A stretch of 64,000 nt of DNA from Meconema thalassinum (Eukaryota > Arthropoda > Insecta > Orthoptera > Tettigoniidae): contig OX336393.1 in assembly GCA_946902985.2 (NCBI GenBank), positions 49,165,348-49,229,347 on the forward strand, read 5' to 3'. The translations under genes were made by a program, and so were the position numbers. This document shows positions 1 to 12,000 of this stretch, one piece after another. The notes under the pieces were generated by a model. It searched no databases, was not told the DNA's origin, and saw nothing but the letters and a program-made list of their open reading frames with translations. Numbering within the stretch: position 1 is the first letter of the stretch; each line of letters begins with the position of its first letter.

Positions 1-106
1 ACCATCTTCAAGGTTGCCGGTGGGGGGATTCGAACCTCCTCGCCTCCCGGATGTGAGCGACTGCCAGCAGTCATGTCGTAACGACCACGGCTAACTCACC
101 CGGTAT
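1..106 (-). repeat. tRNA-like SINE head, cut by window start
   Basis: The minus strand reads as a tRNA-like module with an internal B-box-type motif (GGTTCGAATCC). It lacks a convincing cloverleaf, so it is a SINE promoter rather than a tRNA gene. It abuts the tail of the next SINE. Confidence 0.5.
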
Positions 107-108
107 AA

Positions 109-487
109 CAATACTAATAATATCGTATGGCCTCGGGTGCAAGCTTTGTTATTTGACACCCAGAGGGCAGCATGCATGTCAAATTTTGTCGTTCATTGGA
201 TCGCTATGAAAGTCAAGGAGGTTAGATATCTAAGCTCCTTGACACTATAGCGCTTTCTAGTGGAGAAAGGAGGAACTTTTGTGTTGGCGGAAAATCCCGG
301 GATTAATTTTGCCATTATGAACACGGCCTACTGAATTCAAATGGGTTCATCAACATGTCAACAACGTATGAAATGCATGTCGTGATTTTGGCTGCCTTTC
401 AAAAATCACTTACCACGGCCAGGAGCGAACCTGCAAGCTTGTGGTTGGTAGTCCGACATGATATCCACTCACCCACCGTGACAAGCA
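109..487 (-). repeat. SINE family 1, copy a
   Basis: About 380 bp. On the minus strand it starts with a tRNA-like head (CACGGTGGGTGAGTGGAT, then B box GGTTCGCTCC) and ends in a short TAT/TTA-rich tail at 109-128. The same sequence recurs at 41281-41654 (minus) and 42956-43341 (plus), where 11-bp target duplications define the ends. No coding capacity. Confidence 0.75.
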
Positions 488-931
488 ATTTGAGATTAAA
501 TATTTAGTAACCTGTTTGTAGCATTCACCGCTATGTTTGTAATGCGTAAACGGCAACGTCGCAGATACCGCCAGCTACTTTGGAAACTACAACGTAGTCC
601 TATATGGGCTGCAAGCCTGCCTGTGAGTTTATTCCATTCCACCATTGCTATAAAGTGTTACTAAAAAAATATCTCACAAGTCAGTTGTTTCCTGTATAAA
701 GCCCAGCAAATCGCTGGACGATGCTTAACGTTTGGTACCTGACTTCAAGACAGGGCTTTTAAAGGCGTTCTTCCCCGCCCCAGCCCTCAAACCAGAATTA
801 ACAGTCTTAATACAGCCGGGAATTGAGTAACCTCAGTACGAACTCATAAATCACGAAAACCAGGCTATTGAATTCTCGGTCAGTGTTGATGGAATAGAGC
901 TCTGCGTTCGTTGTTGAATTCTCAACCAGTG
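488..931. other. No gene recognised
   Basis: No credible reading frame, RNA or repeat family was recognised in this AT-moderate stretch. Confidence 0.5.
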
Positions 932-935
932 TTAA

Positions 936-1430
936 TCCTTTATGGGATAGTGGTCTCTATATTAACCACCTATTTATGCTTTCAAAGATGCTGATAGTTC
1001 AATCCTTAAGCCAAATTTCGGAGAGTTTTCATGCCGAAGTGCTAGTATTTCTAATGAACAATTGTTATATACGTATCTACTTGACGTAATGTGTTGGGTA
1101 CATAAAAAAAAACTAAATACATTAACAATTGAAGTGTAAAATTAAAATATAATATAGAAATAAAAATTATAAAAATTAAATTACAATAATAAAGGAATAT
1201 AAAAAATAAAATAATAAACAAAGCCATAAAAAATATGAAATTACCGGTAATTAGAAAATCAATTAAAAATTGGTTAATTAATTAATTCAAGAGAAAAAAT
1301 CTAAATTAAACGTATAAAAACATATATTTAAAATTAAAAACAAATATATATACAAAATTAGAGAAACAAACATAACATTATAATAATTATAATAATTAAA
1401 ATAAATTAATATGTAAAAAAATAAAACAAA
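936..1430 (+). mobile_element. piggyBac-type MITE, truncated
   Basis: It begins next to TTAA (932-935) with TCCTTTATGGG. The following 500 bp match, in inverse orientation, the interior of the better preserved element at 29109-30652 (shared blocks include ATGCTTTCAAAG.TGCTGATAGTT and CTTGACGTAATGTGTTGG). From about 1105 it is very A/T-rich low complexity. The HINE-like copy at 1431 interrupts it and no right end is visible. The TTAA plus CCCTTT-type terminus is the piggyBac signature; no transposase is present. Confidence 0.55.
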
Positions 1431-2689
1431 CAATTAGTTCCGTGACGAACTAAAGACCCTACTTTTCTTAAAATTTAAGATTCATGCCAATGATTAATCA
1501 ATATATCAGAAATTAATTAATGTTACATCGGATTAATTAGCGCGCATGGAATCATGTTGGCAACAATGTCATGTATGTCTTGCTCAGAATTAATCTGAAA
1601 TGAAATATTATTATTTATTAATGTCCCAATTTTCGTTGAAATCCATTAGTTAGTATAAAAGTTACAAGTATTGTAAATCATGTTGGCAGCACTGACATGT
1701 ATCAGTTATTCCAAATTAATGTAGAATGTCTGGTAGGCCTAATATAAGAGTGCAAAATTTAGAGCTGTTGGCTTGCAAACTTTCTGATATATTGGAATTA
1801 GGATAAAACGTATAGACAGAGCACTTATTAACAGTTGGCAGGCCTAATGGCTCTTATGAATACGCATAGTCATATTTGTTATGGTACTCATATCACATAC
1901 GAAATTTGGTTGAAATCCCATTGATAGTATAGAAGTTACATGCATTTAAATGTTGGACCAATCAGCAGGCTTAGAATCATATTGGCAACACTGTTATGTA
2001 TCGGCTCCCAAAAATTAATCTGGTATGTCATTAACTCTGTGTGTACCGACAGCAGTGGCTACGCTGGCTAAAGCGCAGCGTTAGGTCATGGGGACAAGCA
2101 CTCTGCTGACTCGGTAGACGCGTGGGTTCGAGCCCCACCGTCAGACGTCCTTGAAATGGGTTTCCGTGGTTTCCCATTTTCAACACCAGGAAAATGCTTG
2201 GACGGTACCTTCTGACAGGCCACGGCCGCTTCCTTCCACATCCTTACCCAGTTTCATTCATCTTCATCCATTCCATCACTGATCCTGACACGCCGGTCGC
2301 CCACTGGCGTCGACTAGAAAGACCTGCACTCGACCTCTCAGGAGGCCACATGACCAAAAAAAAAATATATATCTGTGTGTGCCAATTTTGGAACAGCTCG
2401 CATGCATTACTTCTGAGATATACAACATAGAGTTCAAATTTCAATTGTGATTTTTCAGCAGTTGGTAGCACTGATGTCATTTTCAGGTATGGCAATGAGA
2501 TATTCAGGTATAGATCTTTACTCATAGCAAATTTGGTTTTGATTGCTGCAGCCGTTTAGGAGCTGATAGGGACACACACACACACAGACAGACAGAACGA
2601 CAGACAGACAGACAGACACACATTTTCCCGGATCGATCTCATGTCTACTTTTTCCTCATTTTTTCAAAATGTGAAGAGTAGGCTGAGAA
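1431..2689 (+). mobile_element. HINE-like element, subfamily B, copy 1
   Basis: Starts CAATTAGTTCCGTGACGAAC after an A. Carries the subfamily B subterminal motif near its 5' end (CCTACTTTTC) and the inverse form near its 3' end (GAAGAGTAGGCT), with a CA/GACA microsatellite about 100 bp before the end (2572-2622). It ends GGCTGAGAA followed by T. Interior blocks (GTTGGCAACA, AGCAGGCTTAGAATCAT) are shared with the copies at 9070, 21995 and 59004. A SINE has inserted at 2045. It is non-coding and presumably mobilised by another element's Rep/helicase. Confidence 0.7.
2045..2371 (+). repeat. tRNA-derived SINE inserted in HINE-like copy
   Basis: Flanked by a perfect 9-bp duplication TCTGTGTGT at 2036-2044 and 2372-2380. 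It has a tRNA-like head with B box GGGTTCGAGCCCC (about 2124-2136), a body ending in the CCATTCC...GACC-type region, and an A/T-rich tail. The uninterrupted sister sequence at 23041-23090 confirms that this block is an insertion. Confidence 0.8.
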
Positions 2690-2719
2690 TAGCTTTGCCC
2701 TATAAAGGATTAATGGAAT

Positions 2720-3597
2720 TGGGCTCTGTGTTCTCGGCCTGTCTTCCTCTCGACCGAACGTTATCGTGCAGGAAACATCTAACCAACCTGGCATCCAAAT
2801 TAAGGACACGTAACAATATCATCCACAAACTTGCTGGCTCCACTACGTTGCGTACTTCGGCAAAGGCACTGAGTACTGCTTCCCAGTTTGGGTAAACAGC
2901 TCTCATGTTAAGAAGGTGGACACAGTCCTGAATGAAACAATGCCTATTATTAGTGGCACAATAAAATCTACCCCTGTTTTCTGGATGCCTGTGCTTAGTC
3001 ATATAGAACCGCCTAGAATTAAAAGACTGAACAACTTGGTCCAAGAGTACTACAAGATATTGGCCAATCCTGAACTCCCCATTCATGAAGATGCTAGCAC
3101 CAGATAGCCTATAGCCGCCTCAAGTCTAGTCAAACAGCACAGGAACTGGTTAGGAAGGATTATGATCCAAAAGCTGATTGGCAACAAGAGTGGAACAGCA
3201 TAGCTCCAATGCAATGGCAGGCATTGTTCAACATTCAAAATCTGCCAGCTGGCTTTGATTTGCCCCGCAAGACATGGGTAACTCTCAACAGAGTCCGCAC
3301 TAACCACGGGAGATGCGGATCAATGATGTTTAAGTGGGGTATGCGATCTTCCCCAACCTGTGATTGTGGTGCAGTTAGACAGACTATGAACCATATTATC
3401 ACTGAATGTATTAGTAGGGCATTCACTGGATCAACACAGGACTTTTTAACAGCCTCCACTGAAGCCATAAGATGCTAGAAAATTTCGACATTAATCTTTG
3501 ATCACCCTTTCCCTTGCATGATTGTTACTGTTGTAATGTGTTATCTATTGTATATAGCCTATTCGATTGATTTGTGTTTTGTATCATACTGGTATGC

Positions 3598-3633
<36 letters not shown>
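2720..3633 (+). pseudogene. LINE reverse transcriptase C-terminal remnant
   Basis: Frames in this stretch resemble the region after the reverse transcriptase domain of Jockey/CR1-like insect non-LTR retrotransposons. There is a post-RT segment (LDRTLS, LASKLRTRNNIIHKLAGST), then a segment containing RKTWVTLNRVRTNHGRCGS, then a zinc-ribbon-like tail CDCGAVRQTMNHIITEC (about 3370-3416). The frame changes several times and carries stops, so the copy is dead. It lacks endonuclease and RT core (5' truncated) and ends in a (TAA)n tail at 3595-3633. The clade assignment is tentative. Confidence 0.7.
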
Positions 3634-3634
<1 letters not shown>

Positions 3635-4449
3635 GGATTGAAGAGGGGAGACAGTGACTGAAAGCGCAGCCTGAATACTTGCTCACTACTTCTGTGTTCC
3701 ATATTCCATTATTGAACAATATTAACTTTTGTAAAGTTATTTACTGGTTGATTTATTCTCCTCGCTATCTCGTTCCCAACTTTCCGACTACGGATAAAGT
3801 TTCTATCACGGTAGTGCGCTTCAGAACGCCTTTAGAATATCTTCTTGCCAATACTAGACTAGTACTTTTGTGTTCTTATTTGTAGATTACTCCCAGCGCA
3901 TTGCATTATCAGAACTTACAGATCAAAATCTACAATTTATTTTACAGGGGGCTTCAAAATTTGTTGCACTCAGGAGCGTAGGTGAGAGGTCACGTGACAC
4001 TCTAATTCTTAGCCACTTTATCATTTATTTTTAGCTGCTGTTTTTGATGAATTGCCAAATTCTTCTCCTGTCATAGTTTGTTTAAACCACAGTAAGTCTT
4101 AATATTGAGATTGTAGTAATTGGGAGAAGGATAGTTTACTGCAGGCTGTTCCAAATGCACGAGTTTGAGTATGAGTACACGCGAGTATTGAGCAGTGTTG
4201 CTCGGAGCACGGTTGGAGAGGGACTGGGGGTGATAGCCAATACGTCACTGGGCGAAGGTCTTGATGTATCCACCGCACAGTGACGGCAGCCCCCCACAGC
4301 AGAGCTGTATTGCATGTTGCAGGTTTACTCACGGAAGGCGGCGAGTACTCCACTGCTCACGAGCGAGCTCCTCGGCTGAACAGCCTGGTTTACTGTATGC
4401 ATCATGAGGGTTGGATTGCGAGTTCCATTTGTCCGGAAAATAACACCAT
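3634..4449. other. No gene recognised
   Basis: Short accidental frames only. No splice-consistent coding or repeat family was identified. Confidence 0.4.
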
Positions 4450-4715
4450 TGTTTGTTGTTGATTGGCTTAGGATATCGTGTTCATCAGCACCGTGTATTT
4501 GGGTGTGTGTTGAACGTGTCAGATAACCTGTGTTTATGTGATGACTGTACTAGGGACAGGGATCGGGTAGGTGCCCTGGGACTTGAAATAAGATACTATC
4601 CCGGCACTTTCCCGGTGAAAAACCACATGCAAGATAGCACACTGTCAGCACTGGGATTCTAACCTACGATTCCTGTACTTCCTGCAGCTGCCCGTGCGGC
4701 CGTGGTGCACAATTT
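4450..4715 (-). repeat. SINE-like repeat
   Basis: Shares blocks (ATATCGTGTTCAT, GTGTA.TTGGGTGTRTG, TGATGACTGTA) with 40905-41225, and a degenerate B-box-like motif lies on the minus strand (GGTTAGAATCC). The boundaries are approximate. Confidence 0.5.
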
Positions 4716-5558
4716 AACGAGCATGGATACTCCGCGGGGTACAACAAAACAAACATCACTGTGCCTCACGCGGATTTTTAAGAGCGTTAAAATCCTTCAG
4801 TAAGCCTTCCTTGGGACGGGAAGTAAAGCCGGCGGCCCCATGTCATAGATTTATGGCATGTAAAAGATCCTTCCACAGACTAAACTTGTGTGAAGCTAAA
4901 TTTCTAGGTTATATTTCGTTGGAACGCTCTATCAAAAGTTCCAACGTTCAAGACTAGGTATCATTGACATCTGGTACCGAAAGTTGGAACTACTTGAAAT
5001 TGAACCCGTGGGTGTCCGCTGGAAGCAGCTACAGCCTCTGGCGAGCCGAACATGTCCTCGGACACTCCCGCCACTAAGAGCCTTACGACAAATAAATAAA
5101 TTGCTTCGCGTCCTCTTCTTCGAACCCAGTGGGTTCGATTCCCTTCCATATCAGCTATACTAGAAGTGGTATTCCAATCCTTTTCGAGGCAAATGCTGGG
5201 TGATCCCTTGCCTCAAAAACGCACACACTACTACAGCCACCACAGTTACACAGGTTATCAGACATGAGCACGATGTCGCAACGCCCCGCAATGAACAGTG
5301 TCATAGTGAGAAGAATGTGCTGTCAGTTGTGAACATGAGGTGTTATTTTAACTGTACACCTGTCACGGGTTAGGGGCAGGAACGTATATATGGGGGGAGC
5401 TTTGGGGGCTCCAGCCCCCACCCCCCCCCCTCCTCTCCGGAAAAAAGCCAATAGAAATTAACAAAGTGTTGCTTTGGTAAAAGCATAAAATAATTGTGAA
5501 TTTGGTTCTACGCTAATCTTAACTTATTGGCTAAGTTGTAAACAATATTAAGATTGAA
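4716..5558. other. No gene; repeat debris
   Basis: Contains fragments of other dispersed repeats (for example a tRNA-like GGTTCGATTCCC at 5133) and a C-rich run at 5405-5435. No coding region is supported. Confidence 0.4.
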
Positions 5559-5559
5559 A

Positions 5560-5757
5560 TTAGACTACCTCGTGGTGTAGTGGCTAGCGTTCTTGGCTGC
5601 CACCCCGGAGGTCCGAATTCGATTTCCAGCTCTGCCAAGAAATTTTAATTCTCGTCTGTGGGCTGGAACGGGTTACACTCAGCCTTGTGAGACAAAACTG
5701 AGAATTACACAGTACAGTACTTTTGAGAAATTAATTATTAATTTGTAAAAAAAAAAA
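5560..5757 (+). repeat. Short SINE with poly(A) tail
   Basis: tRNA-like head CCTCGTGGTGTAGTGGCTAG with a B-box-like TTCGATTTCC, then a truncated body ending in a run of 14 A at 5748-5761. The head matches other SINEs at 35326 (minus), 36966 and 44530. Confidence 0.65.
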
Positions 5758-5837
5758 AAAACTTGTTTACCTTTCTGCTTAGTAAATTGACAAATATTTA
5801 GATATTTGCCATTCATACTCCATAGGCCATAATAAAA

Positions 5838-7370
5838 CAAGTAGTTCCGTGAAGAACTATACAGCCTATTGTCATATATCCTACCCATGTTAATTGTCTC
5901 TATCAACATACAAAATTTCAGTTTAATTGCTGTAACAGATTCGTAGATATTGAGAACCGTCTAAATATTTCGGATGGTCGCCAGGATGGATTTTTATTTT
6001 TGTACTATTACATTAAGATTATTGTGTACATGTGGTATTCAAACTTCAATCGCATGATTAGAACACAAGAAGTAAAAACGAGATTTTAAAATTACGCACA
6101 GCAGCCATCTTGTGATTATGCAAACAATTGAAATAAATTAGATACCAGTGGATCAACATTTGTGTAAGTATTTAACGTGCAACGTTTCACGGCACTCGGA
6201 TAGTTAATTCAGGAGAAACGTCCATTTAAATATTTATACTTCGCGTCGCCGCCATGTTGGATTCGTGCTCACCAGGTTACTGAAAGTCCTATAGGTGAAC
6301 ATATGTTCATAGTCTCTCTGAACATAAACAATTCAGTTTGATTGCTGTAAAAGATTCATAGATATTGAGAACCGTCTAAATATTTCGGAAGCTCGCCATT
6401 TAGGATTGTTATATGTATAGGCCATAGAGTTATATACCATTCAAGGACACTTATTGCCTAGGTTCATTATTCAAACTTTCACTTCGATCGCATGTTTATG
6501 ACACAAGAAATAAAAACTTAATTTTAAAATTTCGCACAGCCGCCATCTTGAGGTTATGTAAACAATTGAATTAAATTAGATGGCAGTACTTTACAATCTG
6601 CAAAATCATTTACTGTACCACATTTCACTGCGCTCAGAGAGTTAACTCACGAGAAAAGTCCATTAAAATATTTCAAATTCGCTTGGTCGCCATGTTCGTT
6701 TTGTACTTTAGAGGTTTATCAATTATACATAGGTAAACTTGTATCAGTACCCCTTATTAATGTACAAAATTGCAGGGTGATATCTGTAATAGTTTCGGAG
6801 ATATAGAATGTCAGTGAAATATTTCGCACAGACGCCATTTTGAGGTTATGTAAACAATTGAACTAAATTAGACTCCGGTGCATTGCAATGTGTATAAACA
6901 TTTGCTGTACCAAGTTTCATTAGGTTTGGATAGTTAAATCGCGAGAAAAGTCTATTTAAAAGTCTCAACTTCGCTTGGCCGCCAAGTTGGTTTTGTAGTC
7001 ACCAGGTTTTTGAAAGTCTCATAGGTGAACTTCTAGTAATACCCTTTATCACCGTACATAATTTCAGGGCGATATCCGTAATAGTTTCGGAGATATTGAA
7101 TGCTAGTGAAATATTTCGCACAGCCGCCATGTTGGATTAGTGAGACGTAACAAAATTTGAAGGGCACGGTCGAGGTCACCGGGAATAGTGCTATGAACTT
7201 ACCGAGTTTCACTGAAATCGCTCCAGCCGTTTAGATTTTATTACGGGGGGACGCACACACACCTCACACACACACACACACACACGCACACACACACACA
7301 CACACGCACACACACGGACAAAAGGTGATCTCATAAGCCTATTTTTTCAAAATTGAAAATAGGCTAAAAA
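5838..7370 (+). mobile_element. HINE-like element, subfamily A, copy 1
   Basis: Starts CAAGTAGTTCCGTGAAGAAC after an A and ends GGCTAAAAA before a T. The 5' end contains the small palindrome AGTTC-CGTGAA-GAACT. The 3' end is a hairpin in which AGCCTATTTT pairs with AAAATAGGCT. A (CA)n microsatellite lies at about 7244-7317. A module beginning CGCACAGCCGCCAT is repeated four times (near 6095, 6531, 6823 and 7115). Subterminal inverted repeats, a near-3' microsatellite and a 3' hairpin match the plan of Helentron-associated elements (HINE/DINE-1). Confidence 0.75.
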
Positions 7371-7814
7371 TCAATACGTGTATTTTAGAACTAATCTTTG
7401 TATTGCCACTAATTGTTGGCTATATAAACTTAGTATTTCACAATTAACTCTTATCTAAAATAATTACACAAAGTTATATGCTCTGAGATATACTTTAAGA
7501 GGACACTCACAATTTTCCAGGTTAGTCAACTTGAAGGAAAATTGTATATGCGCCCCTGGTTTGGGGACTTTGCTATGTTTGCCAGGAGACAATTCTGTCA
7601 ACAGCCACGTTCCATACACCAGTGACTTTTCCTATTCGCACTTGTACTGTACCGTTATACGTACGTAGATTTCATGAGAAATCTCAGAAAAGTTTTTTAT
7701 AGCACCAACCATTGACCAAACGGTTGGAAAACATGAAGTATTGAGAGAACAAATACCTCCATTAATAGGCACAATATCAATTTTTTTTTAAACCGTCGAC
7801 TTGATCTTCTATGG
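7371..7814. other. No gene recognised
   Basis: AT-rich sequence with no credible reading frame or repeat identity. Confidence 0.4.
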
Positions 7815-8185
7815 ACTGCGTGTTAACAACCAGTGTCTGCGTCTTGTTCGTTTGCCGGCTTTGACATCTTGCCAGTATCTCTTGAACCCATCTATCAGCT
7901 TGTCCTTCCACTCATCTGTTAATAGGCCTCTCCGTCTTCTGGGTTCTGCTTCCACCATAAAACCCTGCTAGCTTTTCACCATCCTTCTGAAAGTATTCCT
8001 GTCTTTGATCTTATCCTCCTGTCTAATATCTTTTTCACACTCTTGGAACCATTTCAACTTGGAGATCTTCGGTTTAAGAAAATTCCAGACTTTCTTTGTG
8101 AGCCGGTCATTATTCATACGGAAGATGTGTCCATAAAACAGCAATATTCGCTTTCTAATTGTTGTTTTTATCGGAAAAAATGTTT
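7815..8185 (-). pseudogene. RTE-type LINE C-terminal remnant
   Basis: The minus-strand translation contains LLFYGHIFRMNNDRLTKKVW followed by a basic tail ending near DEWKDKLIDGFKRYWQ. This matches the C-terminal end of the RTE-type elements in this window (FYGHLLRM at about 18085 and MKFYGHIMRLDDNRLTKKI at 53080). Only the last roughly 120 codons remain and a stop interrupts them. Confidence 0.65.
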
Positions 8186-8659
8186 AATACTCCTCTAAAA
8201 TTTACTTAAAACTTTCGTCTGAAATAATTTGTTGATATGACCCACCCTCACACCGAGGGATGAGGGACGTGGGTCTGATGGCACTATTAAATCTACAGTA
8301 ACTACTCAAATTAAAAACAACTTCAAAGTCATATCATTAATAAACACCACTCTAGTGATCTTAGACTCCTAAAGCCCTGATAAGGACCCCAAGGTACTAA
8401 TCGACACAATCCAACATATATACCATGGGAGAACTACATTACTTTACTAAAACACCTATGTAACCGTTTAACATTTGGAGATGCCTTCTAATTGTAAATA
8501 CCTAAAGCTGCTGCTGGCTGACAATCATTATTAAACACCTTTTCCCTCAGTAAATGGACGGTCTACCTTGGCTCATATGTCCAGGAGCTGAGGGTCAGAG
8601 CCATGGCGAGGACTGCGCTGGGAGATGATCTAATTTCATTCTAGATTCCAGTCAACCCC
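8186..8659. other. No gene recognised
   Basis: No supported feature; the right end grades into the SINE that follows. Confidence 0.35.
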
Positions 8660-8958
8660 TGGCACTATACAGCCCATGACGGGTTAAAGCCGAACAAGCG
8701 ACCGCTGCCCAGCCATTTGGCTTGCAGATATTGGGGTGACGCGTGATCAGCGTGTCGGGTCCCCTCGGCCGTTAATCTTGGTATTCGTGATTGGGGCGCT
8801 GTCTCACTGTCAGACAGCTACTCAATTGTCCTCACGAGGCTGAGTGCACTCCGTTCCAACCCTCACGTCAGTTTTAAAATCCTTGACGGAGCCGGGGATC
8901 GAACCCGGGGCCTCCGAGTGAGAGGCAGGCGTGCTACCCCAACACCACGAGGCCGGCT
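8660..8958 (-). repeat. tRNA-derived SINE
   Basis: Minus strand starts GCCGGCCTCGTGGTGTTGG with B box GGGTTCGATCCCC at about 8893-8905, followed by the body common to the long SINE family here. No poly(A) tail is obvious at the left end. Confidence 0.7.
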
Positions 8959-9069
8959 CATTCTAGAAAAATACAAAATTTAAACTCAAACGAACTTTGC
9001 ACCCTCTACTGACCTACCCGTATCAGTAAGGTGCAAAATACTATATTAAAAACAAAAATTACTTTAAAA

Positions 9070-12000
9070 CAAGATGTTCCGTGACGAACTAAAGAGCCTA
9101 CTTTTCTTAAAATGCAATATTTATGACAATCTATATAGACCTATCTAGAATAATGACGAAATTAAGTAATATCGAAATTTCTAATTAGTTCAAAATATAC
9201 CTGGTATAATGTAGCCTAATAGAGCACTACAGTTGGCAGCCCTAGTGACTGCATATATTCTTAGTTCCATCTCTTAAAGTACAGAACACACAATTTGGTT
9301 GAAGTCCAATGGATTGCATAGACGTTACATAGAGTTAGTCATTGGATCTAGCAGGGCGCGTAAACTCATGTTGGCAACAATGTCATGCATGTGTTGGCCA
9401 GAAATAATCTGAAATATTATGATCTTTTTTTTTGTGCCAATTTTGGATGAAATCCATTTGTTAGTATTGTACCCATGTGAGTAATCTCCATGGAAAATAT
9501 GCTTCCGCCTCCAGCTAGCGTCAGGACTCAGGCGTGTACCGTTCCCCCATTGAGCAGTTGCATATTTTGGATTTGAGACTAAAAGGTATCAACTCTACAA
9601 TGATAAGGCACAACTCTATTCTAAAGATTTTAATTCAGTAATAAAATCATGGCTTCAAACAAATAAAACAATCCCAACAAACATAAAACAAAGTCAAACA
9701 AAAATTACTTCCACAATCCACTAATATTAACATAATATTATCATAATAAAATCATATCATAACTCAAACCTTTACCCTTATATTAACTTTACAATATACA
9801 CTAGTGCGCTGATGCACATACAACTTTATAAACAAAACTGTACTTTAATGCTTCTGTCATCTACTGTGACTTCTTTAATTTCACAAAAAAAAAAAACAAC
9901 ACAAAATTACTTATTCCTTAAACTTCGTCTTAATTTGACAATTATGTGTACCGTGTGTGTTTGGTCTTTCTCTTCCCACCGAATGCTTTACATGCATTAG
10001 CCTATTCAGGTGTTGCACAACAGTCTACGTGCAACTCCATAATTATGTAAGCTACCCCTACACTTCCTCTATTTATATAGCTCCACTGCATGCCGTTGTG
10101 ATTTCATCTTCAAAACTTTAGTTATCGCTGTGTCGGATGGTATTATTAAGCTACCCTTGCGCGCGTAGCCTGTGGCGTTAAGTAACCAACTTCAGAAAAA
10201 GGTGTCAGTGACAGTAACAAATGCAACTTCCAACCATTCGTTAGATTGCTAAAAGCATGAACCATCAGGGTGATCTATAATTACCAATGTGTTCTTAAAC
10301 CACATGACTTCATTACTCAATATAACATGTTTCCTTTCATATCATTAACAGGGTCTAAAACCTGTCCTTTTTAAACCTTCTTTCACGGTTCGCTTTACAG
10401 CTCAGCCCCTCTTCCGAGCGGCCTGTATACAATGGAATGGAGTGAGGTCCCAACCGTACCTCGACCCTCGCTTCCTGCCACATGGCTTATCTCCCCAGGC
10501 AGTAATACGATTTTAAAGACAATACCGTGGTCACAATGACACACATATCCCAATGGATTTAAACTGAATGGTATGCAAATAGGTACTGGATGAGCTTAAC
10601 ATTTATTCCTACCCTGAAGATAATAATAATTGGCACCAAATAGGTCCATTTCAACATGAAGGCACGAGATTCATAAAAACATTGGTCTATCTGGATAACC
10701 GGTATCTTAATAAATGCTGCGGTCAGTCATATACTGCCGTTCATAAGATTCGCTTCACAAGAGCCGAATCACTCAATAATAAGTTCTCGGGCGATCAGAT
10801 AGAGTGCAGAGGTGTCCAACGTTCTCCTCTCACCTATCACAGGATTCGAACCCGGAACATTCCATATCCATCATCAGAGTTAGGGTCCAAACACTAATTA
10901 CCCTCTGGCACAAAGCACATATCTCAGTATGCTCACGGCTATACGAGATTTCATACGTCGAATAGAATACCTGGTTCCATGACCTAATGTTATGATCTTC
11001 GTCCTATAATTATTAAGATAAATCTATCAATTACTCTATAAGCTTTTTCACAAGCTGCAAATTCAATTCACTAGAAAGCTCTTCCATTCCCTTGCATAAT
11101 TATATTCCCATTAATACAATATATTCTGATATTAAACTCTTTTCTTAATCCCTTAATGTAATCTTACTGTATAATCTTACTGCTTAGATCGATAAGTCTT
11201 CCAATTAGCGTAAATATTTCTTGCTTACCACATTTTGCCTGATGTATTTATTCATACCTTTTATTATTCATTATTATTATTCTTACTGACATAAATTACC
11301 AAAATCCGACACAACTTAACCATCTTAAAAATCGAACACCCGTGTTCGTACGTTAAGTTTACATAACTGAATTGCCATTTTATTAATAGTGGTAACGATT
11401 AATCCACTTACTGATGTGAAACAACACCTCAACTCTATTAAAATCAACACACAAATGATTAAACTTGGAGGGTCTATCTCCTAATACTGATTCTTACTGG
11501 CATCTTTATAACTCTGAAATCACGTTACATGCAGTGGCCTATACTTCTACATAATCATAATTTGTGGGGTACTCACATATATAGGCTCATCATGGTGGCT
11601 CCAACCACCTATATCCTTCCGGGTCGCCTGCCATTTGCAGATTTAGTGCGACATTTGCATCTTGCCTATACACATTTTATAATACATTTCTTTCACCAAC
11701 CACACGGCACTTTTCATTTCTATAAAGAAGCTATTGCTTCCAAAACACATGACACTTTATGACACTTATTATACCATTAATTTAAAAGATATTTCACATA
11801 TGATTTATACATAACACACGTAACTTTTTACACTTTTCATTGGTTGAAATTCCCTGGCAAAATATCAGAATTGCAGGTATCTACGGCATCCTCCGTGCTC
11901 CTACCAACTCCTGATTGAAAGTCTGGTTCATCTGCCTCCGGAATCACCAACAGTCTATCAATAATCCTACGGTAAACTTCCTGCTTTGCATAAATGTGCT

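Noticed and set aside
2244..3086. Minus-strand frames opposite the SINE and LINE fragment
   Set aside because: They cross repeat boundaries and lack any recognisable motif.
7330..7370. Canonical Helitron call for the HINE-like family
   Set aside because: No TC start, and the 3' end continues AAA after CTAA in nearly all copies. Only the broader Helentron/HINE-like plan is supported.
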